Shown: positions 45,890-58,445, counted from the stretch's first letter. The stretch: 64,000 nucleotides of DNA from Petrolisthes cinctipes (GCA_033782935.1 JAWQEG010001378.1:223501-287500); one strand, 5' to 3'. The notes: a model not told the origin generated them from the letters alone. Program-made: numbers and translations.

Positions 45890-46588
45890 ATAACTCTGAG
45901 GGGTGAGAGGATGGAGGAAGTGAAGGAGTTTAAGTACCTGGATACAGTTCTGTGTAAACATGGAAGTATGGAAGGAGAAATTAGGGAGAGAGCAGTGAAG
46001 GGTAGACAGGTCATAGGATCATTGGGAAGGATTATGAAGGGTAGAAGTGTGAGTATGGAGATGAAAGGGGGACTGAGAAATAGTATAATCCTGTCAACAC
46101 TGACATATGCATCAGAGACATGGACATAGAGTAGGGGCATCAGTCTAGAATAGGTGCTGTGGAAATGAGTTACTTGAGAGGAGCATGTGGGGTGTCTAGG
46201 TGGGATGGAGAAAGAAATGAAAGTGTGTACGTGAGATGTGGTATGAGTGAGAAGGCAATTGGTATTGAGGGTGGAGTGGTTGAGAGAGTGAAGTGTAATA
46301 CACTGAGATGGTTTGGACATGTAGAGAGAATGCAAGGCGAGGAATTTGTAAAGAAGGTGTATGGAAGTGAAGTTGTGGGACCTGGTGTGAGAGGCAGACC
46401 TCCGGTTAGATGGCAGAACAGAGTGCAAGAGTATGTAAAGGAGAGAAACGTGAGGGGCAGAGGAGGGCTTGAACAAGTAAGGAGGGAGTGTTGGAACAGG
46501 GAGAACTGGAGACATTTCTGCCGTGGCCACCCCCTTGGAGGGAGTTCCCGTAGGGAACGAGGCGTCAGAGCTATAGATAGATAGATAG
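45890..46588 (+). pseudogene. LINE A 3' end, with (GATA)n tail
   Basis: Two reading blocks: MEEVKEFKYLDTVLCKHG to TLTYASETWT (45911-46129), then SYLRGACGVSRWDGERNESV, TLRWFGHVERM, GRPPVRWQNRVQEYV and FCRGHPLGGSSRRERG (46159-46584). This is the C-terminal region after the RT domain. A stop and a small shift separate the blocks. The element ends with ATAGATAGATAGATAG at 46572-46588. It shows what LINE A looked like where LINE B interrupts it at 117-690. Confidence 0.85.
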
Positions 46589-46840
46589 CATAGAAGGTGC
46601 CCGACCATATTCCAAGATGCTGTGAGTGACGGTATAGCTGCCCTCTCCTGATTGTGATCTGAATGAATAAAGTGTCATCATCTAGTGGGGCAGAAGAGAA
46701 GCAACCAACACCATGAAGCTCCACTGTCTCATCTAATGCGACACTCAATTATGTAGGGGCCTCGCTAGAGTTACAGGCTACTGACAGCCTTCAGTCCTGA
46801 GGTAGAGGTAGAGGTATTAAAAAAAAAAAAAAAAAAAAAA
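46589..46840 (+). mobile_element. Headless SINE copy with poly(A) tail
   Basis: CATAGAAGGTGCCCGACC, ATATTCCAAGATGCTGTGAG and CATGAAGCTCCACTGTCTC match the body of the SINE at 7182-7622, and it ends in 22 A (46819-46840). The tRNA head is absent. It starts directly at the last GATA of LINE A. Confidence 0.75.
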
Positions 46841-47189
46841 ACATATCCTTACAGCATTCCCTCGATATCCTGTAAGATGATTAAATTTTAACACTGGCTC
46901 AATAAATCACTTTAATCTGTATGGGAATGAATAACAGAAGTCTGAAAATACATTTGGTGGTCTTCAGGGAGTGTAAAATGGAAGTGGTAGAAAAAATTAT
47001 TTGTTCATTGTATCTTTCCTCTTCATTTTTGTACCACAACATATTCCCGCCACGGACTATTATCGTATCCTCACAAGTCTTCTTACCCAACTCTGGCTGG
47101 GCAAATGGTCTTGGGTCACCTCTAACAAACTTTGAACTGTTAAATCTTCAATATACCCCTGGCACTCTCCAACCCATCACAATAGGCAA
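46841..47189. other. No recognised feature
   Basis: Anonymous DNA between the SINE and the LINE E fragment. Confidence 0.4.
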
Positions 47190-47580
47190 TGGGCCCGTTT
47201 ACGACTTGGCAACACTAGAATTACCCATGACTTTCTGATGGAAAAGGGTAACCCCCTACTCAGAGTTGCCAGACTGAGATTACAGTCCACCATCTCCTTG
47301 TTGCCTGTTTCCTATATCAAGCTGCTTGACGGCAAGCTTTCCCTTCCCTCTTCTTCCAGGGCAACACCCCTTCCCTATCTGATATCCTCAACGAGTCCTC
47401 CCATGTTCTCCACTACACGCCTTGTGCAATTTTGACTCTTACCAGTCTTTTGCACAGTATTTAATATCCTACAGTTTAAGTTTCCTTCCACCTTCTAATG
47501 ATCTACCTCAATCTTTCATATTTCATTAGAGTGCCATAAGGTCCTTCAGGACCTCATGCTAAACTCTTTAATTAATATTA
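47190..47580 (+). repeat. LINE E fragment: end of an RNase-H-bearing LINE
   Basis: Frames give HDFLMEKGNPLL, VARLRLQSTISLLPVSYI and, shifted, LSDILNESSHVLHYTP, which parallel the C-terminal Cys/His segment and tail (THGFLM..., LTVQHLLL, DILSES) after the RNase H of I-group LINEs. The 3' end GTGCCATAAGGTCCTTCAGG also resembles 36036-36095. Cysteines are mostly lost. Confidence 0.5.
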
Positions 47581-47824
47581 ATTAGCTTGTATTATATTAC
47601 AGAGTTGTGGAATGCAATTGTACAAGAGACTGGAACTTTCATTGTTTGTTGTCCTCTGTGTTCATCCATCCTTCCATCTTCAACAACTGTTCAAGCATCA
47701 CTAGTTGCTGTGAGTGTTTATGGAGCTACATTGTTTTATCTGTGTATTTGGGACAGTCATAACAATAACCTACTTATTATCCAAGGATTTGTAAATCTGA
47801 AACAACATGCCATCTGTAGTTTTG

Positions 47825-49650
47825 TTATTCTGGTCCTGTTTCCTGGCATACTTTGGAGGAATTAAGGTGTTACAGTATACCAAAAGTATATACTCCCATT
47901 AAATTCTAGTAAATATTATTGGTAATGTAAATATTGTAGCACATTTACAATGAAGTGGATTTACCATAAGCGTATATTGTTCATGTTAAGGGGTCCATAA
48001 ACTTATGGTTTATTGGAGTGCCTTGATTCCACCAAAGTATGCCAGGAAACAGGGACAGATGACTAGAAATAATGGTATTGGATTAGTTTGGAGGAATCAC
48101 TAGCTCCAGATTTACTACTAACACTATTTTGTTCCCTTAATATAGACAACACGTACAGTTCTGATACCACCATGCTTGTGTTCACTGATAAAGAGGTTCT
48201 CATTTGCATCTGTCTGTACAACTTACATATTAGAAAGTTTGTATGCACTCATGACAAAATGTATCTTCTTCTGAATTCCCACAGATTGAATCCAGAATTT
48301 AGTTGAGTTCCAGTTTTTAAGTGCCTCCCAAAAAGTAGGTGGCTCTTAATAATTTTAGTGAATTGCTGAGATGGTTAATCTTCCAAGCTGTATTAAGAAA
48401 TAGATTCCTTATTAGTAGAATTGATGTTTTCCTGGGAAAGTTGGAGGAATAACCACAAAGAGAGGTACACTCAGATACCATAGTCTCTAGCCCACCTGAG
48501 TCGAAGCAGAGGTTTCTGGACGACAGCCCACCCAAACGATGACGAGGCTACAGACAGTCATCTCTAACCAATGGAGGATTTGGGTGGGCTGTTTTCCAGA
48601 AACCGCCCAACTCAGGTGTGCTAGAGACTATGGTATCTGAGTGTACAGTACTCCCCTTAACTTATCATTTGGGGGGCATTTGAGACTGTGGAAAGCAACA
48701 ACACTGCTTGTAGGTGCCTAAACCCTGGATTCAGTCTGCACCAGTCATTGGTGTTCATGATATACAGTTTCCAAAAATTACCTCATCTCCTTTTTAGGTC
48801 TGCAGTGAAGTTCTTGGGCAATAACACAAGAGGAGTATAGTTAACATGTATTAAGATGAAAATAAAGCTTCTTATTAATAAATATGTTTTATTAGAAGAG
48901 ATTTAGTTTGTCCTGTAAGGAGTAGGGTTCAAACATAATTGCAGGCGATACCTGTAAGGGTGTAGGGTTCAAATAATTATGAGAATATGAGGACATCACC
49001 TCATTCCTGCAATATATCATCAGCATTGTGTTCCTCTAAACTGTTTCAGAAAAATTTCGTGGAACACAGCCTCTACACAGGGTGTCCATAAACTCCTTGT
49101 GCACATTTAATTCAAATTTAAAAATATTCAGGGGAGAATCTCTGGTATATTGGAGGGCTACTGATTCCTCCAAACTATGCCAGGAAACTTATCTCAATAT
49201 TACAAATGGATCAGTTTCATGACTTTTGGAGGATTCAGTAGCATTCCAATTTACCACCAAGACTTTTATTCCCATCAGACCACATAAGGATTTTTGGGAA
49301 GCTCTGTTATTACCGGTATATAATTTCATATAAATATTAGTTATTCGATTATAAACCTAAACCTGAACTTGAACCCAAACAAAGTGTTCCAGTACAATGG
49401 AGAAATAAATTATTCTATGTGGAAAGATTGTTTGAATTCAATAAATGTCCATCTTCAATGAATATACTGTATTTTCGTGAAATAATACAATGCTGATGCT
49501 GTTACGAGGGTAATATACTTTTGGTATATTGGAGCTCTTTCACCAAAGTATGCCCAGAAACAGGACCAGACGAACAAAAATAATGGTGGCCTGTTGGTTG
49601 GCATAGTTTGGAGGAATCGGTATCTCCAGATTTACCAACACTACTACCCC
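47825..49650. repeat. Cluster of a dispersed repeat (four pieces)
   Basis: Pieces at 47825-47900 (minus), 48005-48140, 49145-49280 and 49510-49650 (plus) share TTTGGTATATTGGAG, ATTCCTCCAAAGTATGCCAG, GAAACAGGACCAGA and CTCCAGATTTACCA-type words. The first two are inverted to each other, so they may be ends of one element. Much of the intervening DNA is anonymous. Confidence 0.55.
48465..48646. mobile_element. Short MITE, 182 bp, nearly all inverted repeat
   Basis: GTACACTCAGATACCATAGT with CTCTAGC.CACCTGAGT at the left is mirrored at the right, and the GGTTTCTGGA and ACAGCCCACCC blocks also pair. The arms are about 75 bp each. Superfamily unknown. Confidence 0.8.
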
Positions 49651-51511
49651 CTTAAAAGTTGGGATTGAGATAGGATATAATGGAGATAGATTAAAAAAAA
49701 AAAAAAAAACGAACCAGAAAGCAGGAAATGAAAAGCTTGACGATTAGGAGTGATCATGAATGCATGTACTGTATAGGTGAAATAACAGTTAAAAACTAGA
49801 TTTAAAATTTTCTTTTCCCATTTCAGTTAAATTAATCATTTGAATGATATAGGCTTGGCCAATAAAGTAATTTGCCTGGAGTTCAGTACATTAGGTGTTT
49901 TCTTTTACTGTACCATCTTTATACCAAATGCCTCTATATGACCTGATACAAGTTTTTGCAGAATTTCACTTTTATGCCTTCTCATTCAACCTTTGGTCTG
50001 GTCTTTTGTTTGGCCAAGATACGAACATGACTTGTATAAAGGGTACTTTACAATTACTGAAGAAATTACCAACATTTTCACAAGTGGAGGAGGAGTATGT
50101 GAGGGAGATGAAAGGGGAGAATATGCAATAACAACACTTACTTAACCAGTGAACCAAATATGAGTAAAGCACTCTTACATTATTCATATGAATAATTAAA
50201 CACTAGTTTAATGAATGAAGGCCGTGATATAAAAGTGTTGTTATGTGTGATGTCCTCATAATAATAATCGTCTCACCATTTATCAGACAGTGAAGCAACT
50301 GTAGGGATGCAGGCCAGTGATGAGGTTCCAATGTGATGTCTTCATACCATCTCCAATACACAACCTGTAACACAACCAAAGTAAATGTGTCACACATTTA
50401 ACTTCAATTAAATTTTTCTTTTGTCAATAAATATTCAATACCCTCAGACAAATAAGGCCTTATGCATGAAAAGTTGTGTATGGACTAAGAGATGAAAATA
50501 ATCAGTAATGGTTCCATACACACTACATAGAACCATTGTATTGTTTATTAGCTGGTATTTTCTTGCATAATTGAGGTCCCAGGAGGTAAAGGGACCAAAC
50601 TAGGAAAAGCCTCTTCATCGCTTAATTCGTATAACAAAACAATACAAATTGAGCGACGAAGAGCCTTTTCCTTGTTAATAATACCACATCAAGTTGTCAT
50701 TAGGTCTTGAGTTGTAATGAGTGTGTATTATACCATTATATATGAATGAGTGTGTAATGTACAGTTGGCTGCAAAAGTCCTGTTGTTGCATCTACCAAGT
50801 TTTGAAGTACAGTATGTTAATATAAGCTTCACAGGCTCATAAACTGAAAAACCAGAGAAGTTCATTCATTTGTCCCCCTGAATATGAATACTGTACGGTA
50901 CCTGTATGAATGTCGGCTCCATCTCATATCTTGTAGAGAACAGGCACAAATTTCTGTACCTTTCTCACTTATTAGTCTAATAGTTCCTAAAGCCAAAAAA
51001 CAAGAGTTCAAATCAATATATTAACTTGGTTCCCAGAACAGGAGTTGGAGCTTGTACAAAACTCTAATCTATATATACATAATAAAGGAAAGAAGAGCAC
51101 TGAAAAGTTTAACCTTCTACCCTGATAACTAAACTAAGAAGATACTGAAATACTTGGGTGAACAAAGACACGCTACCAGTAACTCTTACAACTGCTCGGA
51201 ACAATTCTACAGAGTATCAGCCGTGGTAAGTCGGAGTGCCCTTAGCCCCACACTGCACAACTACTACAACTCCTGGTGGTTACCTCCTACTGATTCAAAC
51301 TCTCCTCATTCAAACCTCATCAGCACTTACCCTGAATAATCTCACCCTTCATGCCTGTATATCATGCCATTATTCATCCTCTCCTTATACCCAATCACAC
51401 ACCACATCAACATTCCCCGAAAAATTAACCATTCCCAAATTTATCACATCAATCTTTCCCCCAGTTCTATTTCTTCTCCCTCCTCCCCCTTCACTCCACC
51501 GTCATACTCAC
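49651..51511. other. Mostly anonymous DNA with a 70-bp hairpin
   Basis: 50606-50676 is a hairpin with about 30-bp arms (AGGAAAAGCCTCTTC/GAAGAGCCTTTTCCT) and an 8-bp loop. The 50758-50865 segment repeats 32735-32850. A minus-strand splice-bounded segment at about 50276-50367 was seen but its frame is ambiguous. Confidence 0.4.
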
Positions 51512-51632
51512 TCGTTCTATTCTTGGCCATTGTGTACGTGAAACCATCCAGCATGACCGGTTCTGAACCCCCAAGGGCGTTTGTGGCCATGACCTCAATG
51601 ATGTAGTCTAGTTCGGGAGTGAGGTTGGCCCA
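51512..51632 (-). CDS. Single exon, fibronectin-III-like (or IPT-like) domain half
   Basis: On minus, an acceptor (CCACCTAG) is followed by 121 bp reading WANLTPELDYIIEVMATNAL then GGSEPVMLDGFTYTMAKNRT, and then a strong donor GTGAGTATG. The pattern L.P...Y...V.A.N..G.SEP is typical of the last three strands of a fibronectin type III domain; GFTYT could also fit an IPT/TIG domain. Such domains occur in cell-surface receptors and adhesion proteins. It would be one exon of a minus-strand gene whose other exons are not recognised nearby. It enters in phase 0 and leaves in phase 1. There are no in-frame stops or repeat signatures, which favours a host exon. Confidence 0.45.
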
Positions 51633-53104
51633 CTAGGTGGTCTCGTTTACCTAGTCTCTCCCCATCACTGCCTCAAATACCTGTAGGGGGGAAGGGTTGG
51701 AATTGGAATCAGTAGATAGATACAGACATAGATAGATAGTTTGATGGATAGACAGAAGAAAGTCTGGTTAAGAAACTTGCAAGAATTAAACCTAAATAGA
51801 CCTCGTGTCTGAGGACCTGATGAGGAAAGCTGAATATAAAGATACTGGAGACCCATGTGTCATTAGGGGAATTATTCTTTAGACGATACAACAAATGAGA
51901 GACCGAAATATATAGAGAGAATATCAGGAAAATGTAACTAGAAGGAAATTAAGAAAAAAGATACTTGAAATAAAAAGATACCAAGATGAGTGGGAGGGAT
52001 ATCTAGTTGCATTTGTAAGTCAATAAAGGGGCAGTGCAATAATATTATGCCAGTTTTGCTTAGATGTCGATACAGATTAGGCCTATGTTGTATGGTGATT
52101 CAGCCCGTCTATCGTCCTTTCATGTCCATCATTCACCTACAGTACAGCTGTCAATCACGCCCTTTACATCAGAAATTCCTGGGCACCGTTTGTGATTATT
52201 CAGGTGGGATGAATCATCACAACATCCACAGAATAGAAGTGAACCATCAAAGTATTTGTCCAGCAAAAATTTACTCTCAAAACGTTCGTACGAAGACATA
52301 ATATGCATTGTCAAATCGTTTGTGGTAGGAGTAAGTCTCAAAAAAAGAAGTAATGAACCTGAAATTGTGATGAAATGTATGAAAATCTGATCAATACATT
52401 TGTAGCAGAGAACCAAAAAGAAAAATAATTACATATAATTTTCATTGTGGACAATTTTGGTTATAATTGTCAACAGGTGCAACACATATTCATTGTGTAT
52501 ATTTAGTAAAAATATTCTATAGGTATGTCGATTGGTGTATGTAGATTGTTTTCAACAGGGGAGTATCTACAGGATGCGTTCTTTTGAGTAGGTGAAGTGA
52601 ATCATTATTTTCTATACAGTGTATTAGTATGATTAGCTACTTTTCTTCAAGAAGCGCTGAAAGAGGAGACAGGACTTTTGCTGCCGACTGTACAAAGAGG
52701 GTTTACTGTACCCACATTCATTACAAACTCAGATGTGTACTGACCTCCAGCTGTGGTGGGAAATATTGGTGTGTAGTAATTTCACAGCCAGTCACTTGGA
52801 AATTTCTGTTGCCACAAAAAGGTATACAATTTGACATCTTTCTTTTGGGGTTCTTAGTCAATGTCAACTGCAAATAAGAAGGGATCATAGTTTTATTTCA
52901 AGCTTATATTGTATATTAATACTATTTTTACTATTTACATATATATTTCATAGAAATCCACACCTAACTTCTTGCATAATCAGTAAAGTTCACGGAAGAG
53001 CCACAGAAATGTAAAACACAATTATTTCCCAATGTTTTTTTGGATAATCCATCATTCCCTATTTTTATGTGCAGCAGTGCATTTTGACCATATTTGATTT
53101 TCCC
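51633..53104. other. No recognised gene; GATA-rich microsatellite at about 51711-51755
   Basis: Anonymous DNA. Short ORFs lack motifs. Confidence 0.4.
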
Positions 53105-53200
53105 CCTGTGTTTGCCTATGTTAGGTCCCAGTAGTTTGCCTCGGTTAGGTCCCGGTGCCTGCCCTGGTCCAGATTAGGTTAGGTTAGGGGAAGTGAGGTT
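53105..53200 (-). repeat. TTAGG-family fragment
   Basis: TGTTAGGTCCCAGTAGTTTG, CCTCGGTTAGGTCCCGG and CAGATTAGGTTAGGTTAGG mark a short piece of the family described at 38318. Confidence 0.7.
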
Positions 53201-53904
53201 GACTTTAGAACGTATACATAATAATAATTTAATATATTATTTACTTGTTTTACTCCTCAATCCAGCCTCGTAGGGGAAGAACAAACATGGTCAAAATACA
53301 TTGGCACACATATTTCAACATATGAAAACAAGCTCACCGGCTGCAAAATCGGGCGATCTCGGCAATATTGCCAGCCGGGTTGGGAAGACCGCGCTGTCGG
53401 TGTTTTATTGCCAGGGCGGCAATACATCGTGGGAAGTGCCATTGAAATAGTAAGAAAGAGCCATCGCCAGAGTAGTTGTGAAGGTGTAGATGAATGAGAG
53501 TGACTGTATAGATGTAAACAATTTACGTAGATGAGTGAGAGTGGTTGCGTTTTGGTGTAGATGTGTGTCTGTCTCTCTCCGATACATCATCAGATGAAGA
53601 ACTTTCTACAATGTTTTCTGCAATTGTTATTAAAATTGCAAGGCCAATATTAAAACATTACCTGTGGTTTGCAGAAAATAGACAAAGTTGTGCTCTTTTA
53701 CAATGAGTGGAGTCACAAGATGTAGTAGGTGCAATGGCTGATACTGTTTGTCACTGAGGTGGGCCACAGCCTCGTTGTTTTAAGATCTTCCTAATCTAAT
53801 TATCTCAACAACCTGCAATGAACACGAAATTTATCCCTCTTTGCCAGCCAGTGACGTGTACACAAACGTTTCCTCTTTCATTTTTCTTCAAAATAGCCAA
53901 AACA
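53201..53904. other. No recognised feature
   Basis: Anonymous DNA upstream of LINE C, including a CCGGCTGGCAATATTGCC-like inverted patch near 53355-53420. Confidence 0.35.
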
Positions 53905-56268
53905 ACAGTTGTGGGGCTCTGACCACCTTCCAATCATATTCACCACAATAACAAGAATCACCCCAGTTGGCCACAGACACACATACACAAACTACAAAAA
54001 TGCTAACTGGGAAGCTTTCACTACTGAAACAGAACAACACTTTGAAACTGTTAAAAATTTCAATACAATTATACAAAACGCAGACAAACATCACATCCCT
54101 AGAGGTAACAGAAGAAAACACAACCCCAACTTTACAACAGAATTTCAAGACCTCATCAGACAACGTGACGCACTTAAACACACATCCCCAACTCCTCTTA
54201 CACAACACACAGTAAACCAAATACAAGCACTAAATACACAAATAAACAACAAAATTAAAGAACAAAAAACACTAAACTGGCAAAGTTTTGTCAATACACT
54301 TGACCACAAAACTAACACCAGCAAACTCTACAAAACACTAAACAGCATCACACTGTCCAACAGCAACACTACACAATCACATGCAGCCATCACAACAACA
54401 GACACTATACCCTCTAACAAACAAGAAGCAAACACACTCATCCAGCATTTTTCTCACGTCAGCCACCTTCACCCTCAACCTGAAGACAGACAAATCATTA
54501 GACGTAAGAGACATTTCCCCACTGACCCAGACTATGCACCATTCACAAATCATCAGACAAATCACATCATCCACAACCTAAAACACTCGCCTGCCTGTGG
54601 CCCTGACTACATCAGCAACATACACCTTGGACCACAAGGCATACAAGCACTCACTAACATAGCAAACTACAGCTACTCACACAACACATTACCCAACATC
54701 TGGAAACACGGAAACATCACCACCATCCCCAAACCCAACAAAGATCCCACACTACCCTCATCACACCGTCCCATCACCCTCCTTTGTACCCCCTCCAAAA
54801 TTACTGAGCGCCTCATCATTAGACTAATCACACCACACATCCCCCTTGAATCTTCACAACATGGCTTCAGACCACTACACTCAACAAACTATTCTTACAG
54901 ATCTCACACAAAGAATTTTTGATGGCATCAACTCAGATAGACCCCACACAGAACACTCCTAGTTACACTGGATATAAGTAAAGCAATCCGCCACAATCTT
55001 ACAAACAAAATATACAACACGGACATGCACGATAATACAAAATGATGGCTGGCCAGCTTCCTGGGAGGAAGAGTAGCCCATGTTACATTTGCTGGTCAGT
55101 CATCTAACATTAAAAGTTTCACCAATGGTGTCCCCCAAGGTTCTGTACTCTCACCCACCCTTTTCAACCTATACATGCACGACCTTCCAACACCCCAGAC
55201 ACCACAAATATACATAGCCTCCTACGCAGACGACATAACTCTCACACGTACACACAGAAACGCAGACACAGCCACTCTCATCCTCCAACCCTACCTCAAC
55301 ATACTTAATGCCTGGTTCACCACAAACAGACTTAATAGCACCCACCAAGTCAACTGCCACCCTTCTCACCAACTGGAATGCAGAACACCGCTACACACCA
55401 CACCTCACCATAAACAACACACCTATACCACACACACGCACACCCAAAATACTTGGCATTACATACAATACATCCATTACATTCAAACAACATATCACGG
55501 CCATCAAAAACAAATGCATGCAAAGACTTAAACCCCTCAGATCACTTGCCAGCACAACATTCGGACACAACAAAGAATCCACAATCACAGTATACAAACA
55601 ATATATTCGATCAGTGATGGATTATGCAAGCCCTGCCTGGGCCTCAAACCTCGCTGAGACTCATCACAACACCCTTTAAACCATACAGAACAGAGCCCTA
55701 AAGATAATCACAGGCTGCACAGCTACCTCACCTACAGACCACCTGCAGTCCTACACCATGAAACCAAAGTCCTCAAAATCAAGGACCATCTGGACATGAG
55801 AGGCACACAAACACTTGCTGCAGCCTCCACAAACCCACACCATCCACTACACTGCATGGCACAACACACACACATGCCAAGGAATATCAAAACAACACCC
55901 AGTACACGATACCATACACAAATACTATAATCTCTTACACCCTGCCCACCCCAAACCAATCTCCAGAAACATATCCATACTCAAATCACTCATCAGTCCA
56001 TCCATACACTCAAAAACAACACACAGCTGCATGCACGACCTCCTGACATCCACCCATCTGAATAATCTCTTCCCCGTGAGGACAGAGTCCACCTGGTCAG
56101 GCTGTGGTGTGGCCACCACCCGGCCCTTCTGACATATCAGAAGAGGCTGGATGGAGCCATTGCGGATGCCTGTCCAGGATGCAACACAGCACCCCATTCT
56201 ATTAAACACATTATTGAAGACTGCAATGCACACAACCACACTCGCCAACAACACAAAATACACTCTCC
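53905..56268 (+). pseudogene. LINE C (Jockey-like), 5'-truncated copy
   Basis: It starts at GSDHLPIIF, the SDH end of the endonuclease. An open frame to 54922 covers the RT run-up: SACGPD-like PACGPDYISN, NITTIPKPNKD, SSHRPITLLCTPSKITERLI and SSQHGFRPLHST. After a frameshift, NGVPQGSVLSPTLFNLYMHD, then ASYADDITLTRTH (catalytic YADD, about 55220), LGITYNTSITFKQHI and YIRSVMDYASPAWASNL follow. After another stop near 55679 the tail runs to a Cys-rich end, CPGCNTAPHSIKHIIEDC (about 56170-56225). Copies of one family on opposite strands, this one and 41542-45505, allow the native sequence at each nested insertion to be read. Codon choice is strongly A/C-rich. Confidence 0.85.
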
Positions 56269-56609
56269 GAGGGCATTGTGGGAAAGCCCGGTTCAGGCCA
56301 TGGCCTTCCTCAGGAGCTCGGGGCTGCTCGGCCAGACAGCTTGCTAACCAGTTCGCGCTCTCCCGCCCGTGTGTAGACATTTCTTTAAAACTTGCCAGCA
56401 GCTCCTGCCAGCTAGCACTTGCTGGGAGCAAAACTAGCCACGAATTGCCTTGTGTGAAGGCGCCTTAAAATAAAAAAAGTTGGAAAAATTGTGTTTTCCA
56501 TTTCTGTGGCTCTTCATAAACTGTGTACCCTGTTAGCTTACAACCACACAGACAAACATATATAAACAATAAAACAACAAACAAATAGGTATTTATCTAG
56601 TATATTGCA
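56269..56609. other. No recognised feature
   Basis: Anonymous DNA with CTCGGGGCTGCTCGGCCAGA near 56318, which resembles the end of the SINE at 19381 (about 19865). Confidence 0.35.
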
Positions 56610-56900
56610 GTTTTGTAGCAGTGTTGCCACATCCAGCTAGGTCCTGGTAGTTTGCCCCTGTCAGATCCCGGTAATTTACCACACTTATGTCCCAGTAGAC
56701 TGCCCTGGTAGGTCCCGGTAGTCTGCTGAGGTCTAGGTAAGGTCAGGGATTGTCAGGCTAATTCCAAATGCCCCATTTGAATATGCCCTATCTTGGAAAC
56801 GGGGCATTTCCGAACAAAAGCCATAGATTGGTATAAATTAGTGGATAAAAAGAGGGTAGAAACATCGTAATAGAAAATGGCAATATACTAGATAATTACC
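56610..56900 (-). repeat. TTAGG-family copy
   Basis: It runs GTTGCCACATCCAGCTAGGT, CCCGGTAGTCTGC, a degenerate pentamer block, CCCCATTTGAATATGCCC and CTTGGAAACGGGGCATTT, the usual order on the minus sense. Confidence 0.75.
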
Positions 56901-57104
56901 AACAAATATACCACAACCTATTGGCAAAGGTAAAATCACGAAGACTAAGACAATAAATAAATAAATAGGTGGACCTGTTCTCCAGAAATACTCGGTACCA
57001 GAAGTGTTAATGTAACCTTGTTAACGATTACCGGTATACATAAAGGAGGCGAACTCAATATAATGAAATTTAACAAAGGAGACGGCTTCAATATAATGAA
57101 ATTG

Positions 57105-57820
57105 GTATTATTCAAGCATTTGTCCATAATCTCTACTATCAATTCTTTTCTGTCAAATACATGTACGTCATTTCCTCATAGGTTATTTCCGTCGCAAATG
57201 CATAGGTTTCATATTACAACTACCCATAATTGATTCAATTTTCTTTAATCCACGGTGTGTACATAGGCCATATTGGTGTGGATGGCCAATCGGCGTGCTT
57301 GATTAATGCGCCTCAATTTCAACAGCCAATCAGTGTGCTTGGTTAATTATAAAGGCTTCCCTTTGCACCAAGTGTCCGTCTGTCCACGAACATATTCTTC
57401 AGAGCTGCTCTGAAAATAACAAATCCAGTTTAGACTTTTAACATGACCACGGAGTATAACTGACGTCAGTGAACTGACCCACGTTTAATAAGGCCTGTAT
57501 TTACCGCCACTCCCGAATAAAAAGGTACAGTACTTTAATACTAATTGAAGATGGCCACCGAATGTTTACATCGTCTCGGTAGACTGCTAAGGTGAGGTCT
57601 ACCTAATTTTATTTAATGCGTTGTAGTTTTTTTCAGACGAATCTGTAGTTAATATCTGGCGAAAATCAGTTCTATCGGAGATTGGGTGGGGGGGAGAGGG
57701 GGGGGGTTATATCTCGAAAAAACACTCATTCGCGACGGATGTGAAAAACATGTTCGTTAAAAACACACTATTAAACATTGCATTCTGAAAACCTTGAGTC
57801 GAAGACATTATGGACAAATG
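57105..57820 (+). repeat. Composite dispersed repeat, second copy
   Basis: Blocks at 57105-57240 (TCTGTCAAATACATGTACGT) and 57548-57820 (GAAGATGGCCACCG, CGGAGATTGGGTGGG, GACGGATGTGAA) repeat 39925-40065 and 40375-40690 in the same order. Just before, 57040-57110 has two units of GGAG.CG..(C/T)TCAATATAATGAAAT, also seen at 59240-59310. 57241-57547 is anonymous. Confidence 0.6.
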
Positions 57821-57854
57821 CAGGTATTTATCGAAAGAATTGCAGTTTTGTATC

Positions 57855-58170
57855 AGTATTGCCAGATCCGGCTAGGTCCCAGTGTTTTGGGTATTTATTG
57901 AAAGAATTACCGATTTGTAGCAGTGTTGCCAGATCTGGTTAGGTCCCAGTATTTTGCCCCGGTAATTTCCTGCACTTTGCCACGGTTATTTACCGGTACT
58001 TTGCCCAGGTTAGGTTCCGGTAGTCTGCTGTGGTCTATGTTAGGTTAAGTCAGGTAAGGTCAGGCTAATTTCAAAATACCCCATTTGAGGGGCATTTGCA
58101 GAGGATATTACATAGAAGAAAATAGTCTTAGAATTGTCTAAATAAGTGGGTAATGAAGGTAGAAAAACCA
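57855..58170 (-). repeat. TTAGG-family copy
   Basis: Two short starts (GTATTGCCAGATCCGGCTAG and GTGTTGCCAGATCTGG) lead through GGTTATTTACCGG and TAGTCTGCTGTGGTCTA to GTCTTAGAATTGTCTAAATA, the family order. Confidence 0.75.
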
Positions 58171-58194
58171 TACGCAATAACGGTAATCCTTTCA

Positions 58195-58445
58195 ATATTT
58201 TGCCCCGGTCATTTCCTGTACTTTACCACGGTTATTTCCCGGTAGTTTGCCCAGGTTAGGTCCCGGTAGTTTGCCCAGGTTATGTCCCGGTAGTTTGCCC
58301 AGGTTAGGTCCCGGTAGTTTGCCCATGTTAGATCCAGATAGTTTGCCCAGGTTAGGTCCCAGTAGTCTGCTGTGGTCTAGGTTAGGTTAGGTAAGGTCAG
58401 GCTTATTTCAAAATGCCCCATTTTAATATAGAAAGGTTAAGGTTA
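58195..58445 (-). repeat. TTAGG-family copy with amplified 24-bp tandem units
   Basis: Six units of GTAGTTTGCCCAGGTTAGGT plus CCCG run in tandem from 58230 to 58385, against one to three in other copies. A (GGTTAG)-like patch and TCAGGCTTATTTCAAAATG follow. Confidence 0.8.

Noticed and set aside
50276..50367. Second exon of the fibronectin-III-like gene
   Set aside because: It has splice-like borders, but the phase required by 51512-51632 meets a stop, and two other frames look equally plausible.
51160..51215. Plus-strand exon reading CSEQFYRVSAV before a GTAAGT donor
   Set aside because: No acceptor and no matching neighbours; it could be chance in an anonymous region.
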